A stretch of 64,000 nt of DNA. It comes from Tetradesmus obliquus (Eukaryota; Chlorophyta; Chlorophyceae; Sphaeropleales; Scenedesmaceae). The DNA lies in NCBI GenBank assembly GCA_030272155.1, contig CP126206.1, forward strand, positions 930,001 through 994,000, given 5' to 3'. Below, in pieces: positions 54,548 to 64,000 of this stretch (its first letter is position 1; every line of letters starts with the position of its first letter). A model generated the notes under the pieces. The model was not told the origin of the DNA and searched no databases. It worked only from the letters and a program-made list of their open reading frames with translations. The position numbers and the translations under genes were made by a program.

Positions 54548-55149
54548 CCGGCTTCAAGCGTTCAATACGTCATTAAACATCAGCCACCCTGCCAGCCACA
54601 GCCAAACTTTGCAACTGTCCTCATTCACTGAGCCATCGCCTACTCCGAACACGAGGGCGCGCCTAGTGCAGCACACACGCACACACGCACACCAATGCCA
54701 TGTATGCGGTCAGTGCACACAGCAACAAAACCCGTTCTCACAGCTCTGCAATCACGACTTGTACAAGTCACATGTGTGTCACACAAAGAGAACACAGCCC
54801 GTTGTCAGGACCATGACAGTCTCATTCGAGCAATCACCGATTCCAACCTCACAATCACTGCATTGAACGCTTCAAGGACGGTCCTACGCACTGCGTATGT
54901 GGTGGCATGTTGAGCAGTAGGGGCTCTGGCTTGCTAATGTGAGAAGATAGTTACATGTGGATCCTGGCACCATCTTGCCAAAACGTTGTGGCTTATAAGC
55001 TTCGCAGGTGTGAGCCACAACAGGATGAACACATGGTCTGAGACCAGAAAGGAGAGTGAGCACCGTAGAACACAATCCACACCCTTGAACGCCAAATCTC
55101 TCATGATATACCCAGAGACATCTTACTGCCATGCGCAGCGGCACCCCAC
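54548..55149. other. 3' flank of the mannosidase gene, dispersed repeat
   Basis: No gene is seen. Part of 55,010-55,060 (GAGCCACAACAGG, ACACATG, GAGACCAGAA) resembles 58,833-58,868 inside a mannosidase intron, suggesting a dispersed repeat. Confidence 0.4.
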
Positions 55150-58100
55150 CTAATGCCATGCTTTGCCTCTCCTGTGACACCTCTTGGCGAGCACCTTGGC
55201 CACAAGATATGAACCCATGCCAACCAGCAGCACAAAGCAAGCCAGCTGCAGCAGCAGCAGCAGGACATGGTGCGTCTGAAGCACCCCAAACTCCAGGGCA
55301 TGTTGCAGGCAGGGCGGGTGGCGTGCAAGCACAAAGGGCATGTTCATGCCATCAGGTGGCACTGCTGCTGCCTGGTGCTGGTTTGTTGCAGCAGCATTGG
55401 CAGCAGCGCCATACGCTGCTGGAGGGTCTACACAAGCACTCTTCCTTGCCACTGTCACAAAGAATGTCCGTATCTGCATTGGGTTCAAGCGTATGCTTGT
55501 GGTGCCTGGGATTGGTCCCACCAAACGGGCATTAATGAAGCTGAACAAAGAGGGAGGCAGAACCAGCGGAGGCTTCCAAACTGTGAGTGTGTGGCTGATG
55601 TTGAACACTGGCCGCATGCTGTCACTGACAGTCAGAGGCCGTTCTCCAAACAGTGTGGTCTCCTGCACGCTTGTGATGTTCGCCCGTAGCAGCTCTGCCA
55701 CTGCTGACAGCTGCACCCTAGCAGGCCGTGACAGCGTCGGATGCTCCCCTGATTGAAACATATGGCTCAGGCGCAACAGCACAGTGTTGCAGCCGAGCCA
55801 CTTTGCAGTGGGCAAATGGACGTTCGCCGGCAGGTTGTCTGCGGGGTCTTGTGTTCCAGAAGTGGCCTGCAATTCTGCGTGTTCTGTGTTGGGTATGGCA
55901 CCAAACGCCAGCTGCAACGGGTCATTTAGCATCTGCACAAACAGCAGAAGCACCGAAGGCATCACGCAAGTGTGAGCATGGCATGCAGAAGCGCAGCAGC
56001 AAGGCAGCTGCTCAGTGTCCGCGTGGCGCATGCGCTGTTTTGCGCTAAAGCCGAGGAGGGGGTGCAATATGTAACACTAGTTGATACTGGTAAACGAATG
56101 GATAGATGTTTGTGGAACCAGGAGTCATGTCATTATTGCTGCTGCTGTTGCTGCTGTGATCCATGCAAGCCTCATTCCCTGTCGACAGTGCGTGCACTCA
56201 TACAAGGTGACTGATGCTTCCACGCATACATGGCATTGTACAGCTTGACGTCGACCAGCAACATCATTCAGCATCTAACACACACGTCCCCACCTGCTCA
56301 AAGTGCCTCGAGGCCTGTGGCACGCCTCCCGCATTGCTGTGGCTGAAGTTCCCTGTGAAGTTTTCAAAGAAGGATATGGTGTGGCTTCCAGCTGCCACAT
56401 GGCTATCCATAAGTGGCTCCACCATCCCCCTGTGGTCATCCCCTGCAGTGGTCCTGTGCAAGTGGATGTCCAGCTGGCCATCAGCCAGCGACACAGCACC
56501 ATGCGCATGGTCCACAGCAACATGCATCTGCCGCGGCTGCAACGGCTGAGCGTTATCCTGCAAGCGGCAGCCTGTCGTGATCGGGTATATGTTGCTCGCC
56601 AGGGCAGCTGCTGCAGCAGGGAGTTTGAAGGACGGGCGGTACTGGCGCTTCCGCTGCTGGTACTCCCTGCCGTTTGCATCAGTGAACCAGAGGCCCTCTG
56701 ATTTGATGCTGCTGCTGTAACGCACAAACACCTCCCAGCCAGTTCTAACAGCCGGCGGTGGGCCCACAGCCCATTCGACTTCTAGATATGGCTTGCCATC
56801 CCACATGCGTGTTGTCAGCACGCCTAGGCCCGGGTAGTGCTGCTGCACCTCTTGCACCACAGGCCCTTGTGTTATTACCACTTTGGATGGAGTTGGAGAT
56901 TCAGGCTGGCCCTCTGCCGTAAATATGTATGCCCCAGCCCCCGGGTGCCGGCCCTGATACTTGATGATCTGAGATCGGAATAACATCCGGCGGCCTTCGA
57001 ATGTGACGCTGCTGATCCCTGCTGGCCCCACTTCAACCGACAGCTGCGTGTTTGCCAGAGTCCTGTTGGTGGATGTATGGACGGCCTCAGAAGTTGTTGC
57101 TGCGGAGGCGTGCTGCGGCTGCGGCTGCTTGTCGCTGGAGGCACCATCTGCGTTAGAGGCATTGCTGCGGCCTGACAGCCGCATCACCTTGTATACGGCA
57201 TGCCCAAGTGCCGGTGCTGACACAAGCAGCGCCAGCTCAGAATCCGGCCTGCTGCTGTCCTCTTGTGCTTCTTTACTGCTGCTCCAAGCAAGCTGTGCCG
57301 CATTTGACACCGGCAGCAGCTGGCTCCGCACAGGCTTTCCCTGCGGGTCCGTCACTGCATAGCTTCCATTAGCCACAGGTACCCGGATCCCTCGAGCATA
57401 TTCCCAAGAGAGAGGGTTGTACACAACCAGCAGGAACCCACTCCCTTTTGATAAAGCAACTGAGCTGCTGCACAGGCTGATGTTTAGGTTCAGGCACATG
57501 CTGAGCACGAGCGGTTTGGTCTGAGGGGTGGCATCGCTATCATCGTTTGTGCCGAGGTAATGCTGAAGGTCAAAATCCTCATCATCAGGCGCCTCTCCCA
57601 TTGCCAGCTTTCGTCTAAATACTGTCCCTTGTCGGGAATGCTGGCGAAGTGGCAAGGCAGTCGCAGCCTCTGAGTTACTGCCGTGCATCTTGGGGAACAC
57701 AAGCTGCTGTAAGCCCTGCAAAAACTTTGGTGCTGCCTTGACCATGCCAATGTGCAGCCACTGCTCGTAGTTTTGCGCAACTTGCTGTCTCTGTGTCCCT
57801 GCAACAGTTGAATGCAGGCATGGAGGTCGTGCAAAAATTTGAACATATGCGCCTGGGTTGAGTTGAAGGGTGCCGCTGTTAGCATCTCTGGTCCTGGATT
57901 GTCTTGGAAGCAAGCTGCGGGGTGCCACAGCACAGCGCTACAGCATCACACAGCACAGCGCACAACATCACACAGCACAGCACCACAGCACAGCACAGCA
58001 CAACACAGCACAGCACACACAGCACAGCACACACAGCTCAACACAACACAGCATTACGCAGCACAGCGCCACAGCACATCACAGCACAGCATCACACAGC

Positions 58101-59199
58101 ACATCACAGCGCCACAGCATCACACAGCACAGCGCCAAGGGCAGGCTGTAACCTGCATGCGCCGAAGCCGTGCACAGCAAACCCACTCATGAGACAGCGT
58201 CATGTTACCATCCGCAATCGTGACTACAGATATTTTTCAACCACCGCACCCGCACCTGTGATGCCGTCGTGGTGCAGGCTTGTCGCCAGTGCAAACTCGA
58301 GCACAGCTGGGTCATGGTCAGGCGCTAGTTTGCTGCCGAGCCGCGCTGTCTCTGATGCGTCAGCAGGGTGGTTGTACTGCAGGCCCATGCTGGTGGCCAA
58401 TCTGCTGCTGCCTGGCTGCAGCTGTGCCAGCACTTCCAGCTGCTGCATGGCACGCAGCAGTGCCCAGCCGCGGCGGATCTGCAGTTGCGCGACAGCAATA
58501 ACCGTAATGTCAAATCTTGCGGTTGACAGTGTTCAATGTAGGCCCCACACCTCACCCCTGTGCAGGCAAAATCTGATGATCCAATTTACAGGCATAAAGT
58601 AGACCGTGCAGACCAAGTGTGCAGTTGCATGACCCGCTGACAACAGTGCCAGCACTTCCATCGTGGCACGCAGCAGTTTCCAGCCGCGGCGGATCTGCGG
58701 TTGCGTGACGTCAACAGCAATATGGCCACACATAGCCCTTGAAACAAAAGCCATACGGTCCGACAAGGCGCTGCATGTCACCCCTGGAGAGGGGAACATG
58801 GATGCTGAACATCCACTCTAAGGTGGATGGTATTAGCCACAACAGGCTGCACACATGCTCCGAGACCAGAAGTGAGGGAAAGGCCAGCAAACAGAGAGCG
58901 AAAAGAGAGCGAATACCATGCATCACCTGAGTTTTGAGAGTGGGGCGGCTGGTGTAGAAACCTGCCCAGTACTCATCGCCAGCCTCAGAGCTGCTGTATG
59001 GAAAGAAGTCGTCTGTCTTCAGGGCCAGTTGCAGGCCTGGAGTTAATAGCTTTGCTGCTGTGTAGCGTGCAGGGGTGCTGTAGAGCGCGTTGACCCTGCC
59101 GTCCTTGTTCACATAGTGGATCAACTGTTTAGGCACAGCAGCAGCAGCAGCAGCAGCAGTGCCATGCATGTATAGTGCCATGCATGTACTCAGTAGGGA

Positions 59200-59233
<34 letters not shown>

Positions 59234-61575
59234 AGCGTCATGTGCCGGTGACACATGCACATGGCTGCTACAACCTGCAGCCACTGCTGACTGCGAGGGC
59301 AGTGCTGCACGCATCTTGTGAGTGTTGATGCACGCACCTGCTGCACACACACGCTGCACACACCCGCTGCTCATGCCTACTGCACACACCTTGTCAATGT
59401 CGCTGAACCACGCCCTGTTACTTCTACTGAACCACGCCTTGTCAATTCTAGTGAACCATGCCTTGTCAATTTTACTGAACCGCACCTTGTCAATGTTGCT
59501 GAACCACATGCGTGCTTCGCTGTGGGTGAAGTCGTGTCCCATCAGAAAATAAATGTCATCACCTGCACAACAGCAAAGCACGTGCAAGGGTTGCAGCAGT
59601 GTGCCCTTTGGTGGGCAAGCATTGCTGTTGAATGGAAACACAACAAGCGCATGCCTCAAGTAACACGCGCAAGGCCTCGCTGCAGTTCTCTCCAATTTGC
59701 AGATTGGTTATAGGAGTAGTACGCGCAATAATCTGGCCTTCACTCTTGCGAAATGGGACGTGCAACAGCCTTCGCCTCGTTGGCATGCTGTTGCTCGCGC
59801 ACAGCAGCGCGGCGGGTGCTGCAGCCTCGCACCTCTTACACATCGCTGTCATGGCACCACACCACACCACACACACTGTGCCGCCACCCCACTGTGCTGC
59901 CACCCCACTGTGAAGCCACCCCACTGTGAAGCCACCCCACTGTGAAGCCACCCCTCTGGATGCAGCCACGCACCATGCATGTATTGCTGCCACTCCTGTG
60001 CCTTCTGCACAAACAGGTCCACCGCCTTGTCCACTGTGAAACTGCCAGTCTCAGGGTCGTCATCAATGTGCGCAGGCAGGGGCTTCTCTGCAGGATAATT
60101 TCAATGATGCAACAAATAGCAGGGCCAAAGGGTAAGCAGAATATAACGGCATGATTCAGGTGTGCAGCAGCAGGCAAAACACTGCCAGTTTCAGGGTCAT
60201 CATCTATGTGGGCAGGCAAGGCTTCTCTGCAACAGACAGAATCGAGGCAGCATATGATGATCGTGCAGCATGATTCAGTTGGGCAGCAGCAGGCAAAGAA
60301 GGCCCAGCTGATGCACATGCGCCTCGTGCCGGCCAGAACGCAAGTGCATGCACAGGGGCACTCGTGTAGGCAGACTAGGGTGTTGCTATTCAAACAACCC
60401 TTGAGGGACCGCTGCTTAGATTTAGCTGCCTTAGCACTGTAGATCATGAGATCCTGATATCATGTTCTGCTCCAAGTAAGAGTCACTCTTTGTGGTGAAT
60501 TTGCAAACAGCAAGTATCACGTGCCAACAGCACCCTCACCTTGAAGGTTCTGTTCAAAAAACCAGTCCATGGTTGGAGGCCCTGCAAGCATTCGCACAAC
60601 GCATCAGTACCATCAGCAGGAAATGCACCTGCTGCTGTATCATCCCCAGTATCTGCCGTTTTTTTTTGCTTTCGTTCATCATGCGGCGCTCACTGCACAG
60701 CATGCTTGGAATCACTAAGACTTTGTTGCAACACACCATGGCAAAACCAATGTCGAAGAGATGTTAGAAATGGTTGCTTGCAGGTTTCTGCAGATCATGG
60801 AGTCCTGCACATGGTTTGTCCTGCACGTTGACGTACACATCCAAGACCACAGAGTACGAAATACAACACTGATTCAGGTTTTCTCGCAGTGTCATACCAT
60901 GATGGGTATGCTGTGTTACGTGCAAAGTGACACTCCGGAAAGGACAGTTGGCAAGCACTCACCGTAATTGCCTTGCGACAGCGGCAGCGTACGCGTTCAC
61001 CAGCAATGCATGTGCAGCGGCGGCAACACAAGAGTGAACAAATACGTGACAGTAGCATCAGTGATGTGCAACAACAGCGCGTGCAGCATGTAGCGAAATA
61101 GACGCACATGCAGGGCTTGCATATCTTCTAGCTGTTCCGCATCTGTCACTTGCTGTGTTGCCCCCCTTTGCTGCACCACATCTGTCAGTTGCTGTGCATG
61201 TGGTGCATGCATGTTGTGATTGCATTCAAGATGAGCCACAGAAATGATGCTTCTGGCTACCAGTGCAAGCACATTACAAGCAGGTGGTAATCTTTCGCAT
61301 TGTTCAAGCCGATGCCTGTCAGTGCGTATATGCGTGGCAGTCCTCTCAGAAGCGTTGTGCTTGGAAGCTGCCACCAGCAACATGCATATCTGCTTGACCG
61401 CTCTACAGCCTGTGCAACTGCACGACCAGATGGCTTAGGGATCCTCACATACCTGTCGGGCATTGTGAGACAAATAGGTCGCTTTGAGCGCCATACGACT
61501 CGCTGCCGCGCCACACAAACTCCAGGCTGCGGTTGCTCTTGCGCTGCTGCATGTCAGCCATGTCAGATCTGCAGT

Positions 61576-61621
<46 letters not shown>

Positions 61622-62497
61622 ACGGCAATGTGTGAAAGCTGCCAGGGACTTGCAGCTGCGGCCTGGTGTAGTGACACACACAGATGTATAGTGACCTGTG
61701 CATATGTGTAGCGCCATAGGTTTGCCTGCAAGCATCATGCTTATGTTTAGCATCACAAACATACAATGTTTGCTTTGTTTGGCTGGCCAACACGTCTTTG
61801 TTGCAATCAATGCGCATCTCACCTTCCAATGAACAGCGCCTGAAAGCCTCCCATGGACTTTAGGAGTGCCTCAGTGCAGCTGTGGCCGAATCCATCCAGC
61901 TGGCAGCAGTCAGTAGCGGCCAGCACATGGCAGCGGGGGTGACAGTGGCAGCGGCAAGAAGCAGTGGCAGCAGCAAGGTGTATAGAGACGTCGGCAGTGG
62001 TCAGATATATGCCTCAGGCAGAGGATCGCGCAGCAGTCAGTAGCGGCCAGCACATGGCAGCGGCAGCAGCAAGCAGTGGCAGAAGTCAGCAGTGGCAGAA
62101 TTCCTGCAGCGCGCAGCGATCAGTAGCAACCAGCACGTGACGGTGGCAGTAAGCAGTGGCAGAGGTCAGCAGTGGTCAAACCCATGCAGCTTGCAGCAAT
62201 GAGAAGTGGCCAGCACATGACAGTGGCAGGAAGCAGTGGCAGAAGTCAGCAGTGACATCATACATGCAGCGCGCAGCGATCAGTAGCAACCAGCACGTGA
62301 CGGTGGCAGTAAGCAGTAACAGAGGTCAGCAGTGGTCAAACCCATGCAGCTTGCAGCAATGAGAAGTGGCCAGCACATGACAGTGGCAGGAAGCAGTGGC
62401 AGAAGTCAGCAGTGACATCATACATGCAGCAGTGGCATAAGCCAGCAGCAGCATAGGTCAGCAGTGACAGCAGCAGCAGCAGTAGCAGCAGCAGCAA

Positions 62498-62529
<32 letters not shown>

Positions 62530-63028
62530 GTGAGATCATACATGCAGCTAGCAGCCATCACAGTAGCATGCAGTGCACATGGCAGGTGGGTTGGTGCAGG
62601 GGTCACGGCAGATGCAAGGTCAGAGGCAGGTGCAGTGAGTTTTTGCAACCTGCTGCCACAATGATGCACACATTGCTGTTGGGGGCTGAAGAGACAGCAG
62701 GCAGCCCCCGGCCATGCTCGCACACACCTGCCATGCCACTGTAGGAGCCCTGCCAAACTCCTGCTGCAGAAACCGCATGCCGAGGCTCATCTGGTCCACC
62801 ATGCCACTGTAGTGGCTGGTGGCCTCGTCATGCTGCACGATGCCGCCCCCTGCGAACTCAAAGCGGCCCTGCTGCACCAGCTGCCGCACTACTGCTTTGG
62901 TGTCCTCGTGCAGCTCCTGCCACCACTTGACAAAGAAGGCCAAGTCAGCATACACAAAGGTCCTGTCTGGGTTGTCCACCAGGCTGCTAACGACTGTCTC
63001 GAGTATTGCTTCAACGCCTCCTGGTGGC

Positions 63029-63103
<75 letters not shown>

Positions 63104-63568
63104 GCAACGGCGGCGGCGGGGGTTGCCTACAAGGCATTGTCTGGGGCTGGTGCCCTGTTGAAGCAGCAACTACGGCTTTCACAGCTGATGCAGCAAGAGT
63201 CTGATTGATTCCTCTGCTTTCTTAGTTCCACTGTCACTCCACAGCAAGTATGTGTTACAACCAACACAAGCACCCTGCATGTCTGTGCGCTCACCAACCA
63301 CGCGGCCATTCAGTTCAAAAGGGCGGTGGTACTGTGCATAGCTGCGCAGCCAGCCAGGGTCGTTGTGTGTATGGCTGATGATGTGAACGTTTAGCTTTCC
63401 ATTGACACGTGCAGCACTGGTGTTGTACAGGGCGCTCCTGCTTGCTGCCGCCTGGACCCACAGCAGCAGCAGCAGCAGCAGCAGTGGCAGCTGCCCCAGG
63501 GCCAGCAGCTCTGCACCACGTGATTTCACAGTGCCAGGGTTGTTGCTTATCCATGCGATCAATGTCAT
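55150..63568 (-). CDS. GH38 alpha-mannosidase, membrane-anchored
   Basis: The enzyme trims alpha-mannose from glycans using a zinc ion. Exons: 63568-about 63299, about 63126-62728, 61899-61823, 61568-61453, 60581-60540, 60087-59974, 59562-59486, 59124-58927, 58478-58256, 57798-56294 and 55932-55150; about 1,267 residues, with all phases agreeing except the uncertain first junction. Landmarks are the zinc-site HTHNDPGWLRSYAQYHR, NPDRTFVYADLAFFVKWWQE, DEATSHYSGMVDQMSLGMRF, LDGFGHS (nucleophile Asp kept; the usual form is IDPFGHS), MGHDFTHSEARMWFSNIDK, DDFFPYSSSEAGDEYWAGF and LATSLHHDGITGTQRQQVAQ. The start codes a Leu-rich signal or anchor from a CTG run, and the C-terminus has a membrane helix (LLLLLQLACFVLLVGMGSYL) and a short basic tail. 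The core is closest to lysosomal-type enzymes, while NDPGW recalls Golgi mannosidase II. Vacuole or Golgi location is open. Confidence 0.9.
57938..58135. repeat. CACAGCA-rich low-complexity tract
   Basis: Nearly 200 bp of CACAGCA, CACAGCG and ATCACACAGC variants lie in the intron between the exons at 58,256 and 57,798 of the mannosidase gene. The tract is pyrimidine-rich (TGTG, CTGTG) on the gene strand, close to the acceptor. Confidence 0.9.
58425..58710 (-). repeat. Duplicated acceptor and start of mannosidase exon 9
   Basis: On the gene strand, ACTGCAGATCCGCCGCGGCT at the true exon start (58,478) has a second copy, ACCGCAGATCCGCCGCGGCT, about 220 bp upstream (near 58,699). Both keep an AG and a similar open continuation (LLRAMQQLEVLAQL against LLRATMEVLALLSA). 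Confidence 0.87.
59394..59545 (-). repeat. 30-bp repeat made from the mannosidase MWFSNIDK segment
   Basis: The exon end coding WFSNIDK is followed, on the gene strand, by four further copies of about 30 bp (RFSKIDKAWF, TRIDKAWFSR, SNRAWFSDIDKV when translated). The first and last copies carry AAG followed by GTG, so both can serve as donors. Using the first gives the normal family sequence joined to LIHYVNKDG. Using the last would add about 40 residues in frame. Confidence 0.85.
59868..59958. repeat. 18-bp minisatellite
   Basis: CCACCCCACTGTGAAGCC and close variants are repeated about five times in the intron just after mannosidase exon 6 on the gene strand. Confidence 0.9.
60036..60300 (-). 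repeat. Duplicated acceptor and start of mannosidase exon 6
   Basis: The exon start coding KPLPAHIDDDPETGS at 60,087 has a second, diverged copy at about 60,180-60,232 (gene strand reads AGAAGCCTTGCCTGCCCACA, then GATGATGACCCTGAAACTGG). Upstream intron sequence with GCAGCATGATTCAG and GCAGCAGCAGGCAAA is copied too, giving a unit of about 140 bp. Confidence 0.85.
62096..62430. repeat. 160-bp tandem repeat in a mannosidase intron
   Basis: GCAGCGCGCAGCGATCAGTA occurs at 62,106 and 62,266, and the sequence between repeats nearly exactly. Related CAGTGGCAGAAGTCAGCAGT motifs surround the two units back to about 61,920 and forward to CAG-rich sequence at 62,460-62,530. Confidence 0.9.
63030..63101. 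repeat. (CAG)24 at the start of mannosidase exon 2
   Basis: Twenty-four uninterrupted CAG units, read as (GCT)n coding poly-Ala on the gene strand, sit directly before PPGGVEAILETVVSSL. Related enzymes have no such run. Other CAG tracts mark intron ends at about 61,576-61,612 and the signal-peptide Leu run at about 63,461-63,483. Confidence 0.9.
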
Positions 63569-64000
63569 GCTTGCTGTGTCGCTATACGAGTGTCCATGCT
63601 TGGACGTACAGCTGCTTGCTGCTAAGCACTGCGAACTCTCAAGCACTGCCAACGGCACTTTGCTGAGATTTTTCCATAGTAAGTATCACGACTGTTCAAG
63701 CGCGGTCCGCGGAATATGCAGCTGTGGAGAGTAGTTGAATGCTCCCTGACATGCATCACATGCATCCCGTGGACAACCCTTTTGTTCGAAGTCAGTGGCA
63801 CTAGTGACAACTGCGGACAGCCAGTGAACCAGAATTCTGCATGTCCACCAAGTGTGTTGTATTTGATCCTGATTTTCCTGGAATGGCACGATATATGTAG
63901 AGCGCGAGGCTATCATGCTACACTGTACAGTACCCGGTGCCTTGCAGCGTATCTTCGCTGCTCAAGGATTGCAATCCTGCAAACATTTCACCTTCAATGA
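63569..64000. other. Upstream region of the mannosidase gene
   Basis: This holds the presumed promoter and 5' leader of the minus-strand mannosidase. I recognise no other gene. Open frames here are short and lack family signals. Confidence 0.45.

Overview
The window is nuclear DNA of a green alga. The evidence is GC-rich genes split by many short introns (donors GTGAG or GTAAG, acceptors TGCAG), abundant CAG/CTG microsatellites that run through both coding and intron sequence, a short internal tract of the plant/green-algal telomere repeat TTTAGGG, and gene families of algal or plant type. A core chlorophyte, perhaps a relative of Scenedesmus, is my best guess; the species is inference.

Layout. 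Positions 1-9,000 are two tandem satellite arrays: 279-bp units, then 340/345-bp units, the first preceded by a zinc-finger-like and Gln-rich coding stretch. A nuclear-looking Gln-rich gene lies at 9,646-13,758. At 14,309-19,425 there is an insertion: an internal scrap of a LINE, then a compact AT-rich island of intronless, closely packed genes that I read as a decayed fragment of a nucleocytoplasmic large DNA virus. It abuts a 5'-truncated host gene. From 20,720 to 30,064 two metal-transport genes stand head to head: a bacterial-type NRAMP (minus) and a zinc/cadmium P1B-ATPase (plus). About 4.5 kb with few features follows, including a decayed LINE end.

From 34,602 to 49,246 one large gene encodes a cysteine-rich, probably extracellular protein with sushi-like modules; I traced 18 exons whose splice phases agree throughout. 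Its introns carry a TTAA-flanked inverted-repeat element (37,803-38,308) and many tandem copies of exon ends. A degenerate five-copy repeat (49,940-51,640), a LINE with one 821-codon ORF (51,820-54,285) and a small SINE-like insertion (54,360-54,533) come next. The last gene (55,150-63,568, minus) is a GH38 alpha-mannosidase with 11 traceable exons.

How it fits together. NRAMP and the P1B-ATPase share a 539-bp intergenic region, so uptake and export of divalent metals could be co-regulated. The most unusual signal is structural. In the cysteine-rich gene and in the mannosidase, many introns hold two to five tandem copies of the neighbouring exon end together with its splice site, whereas the two transporter genes do not show this.
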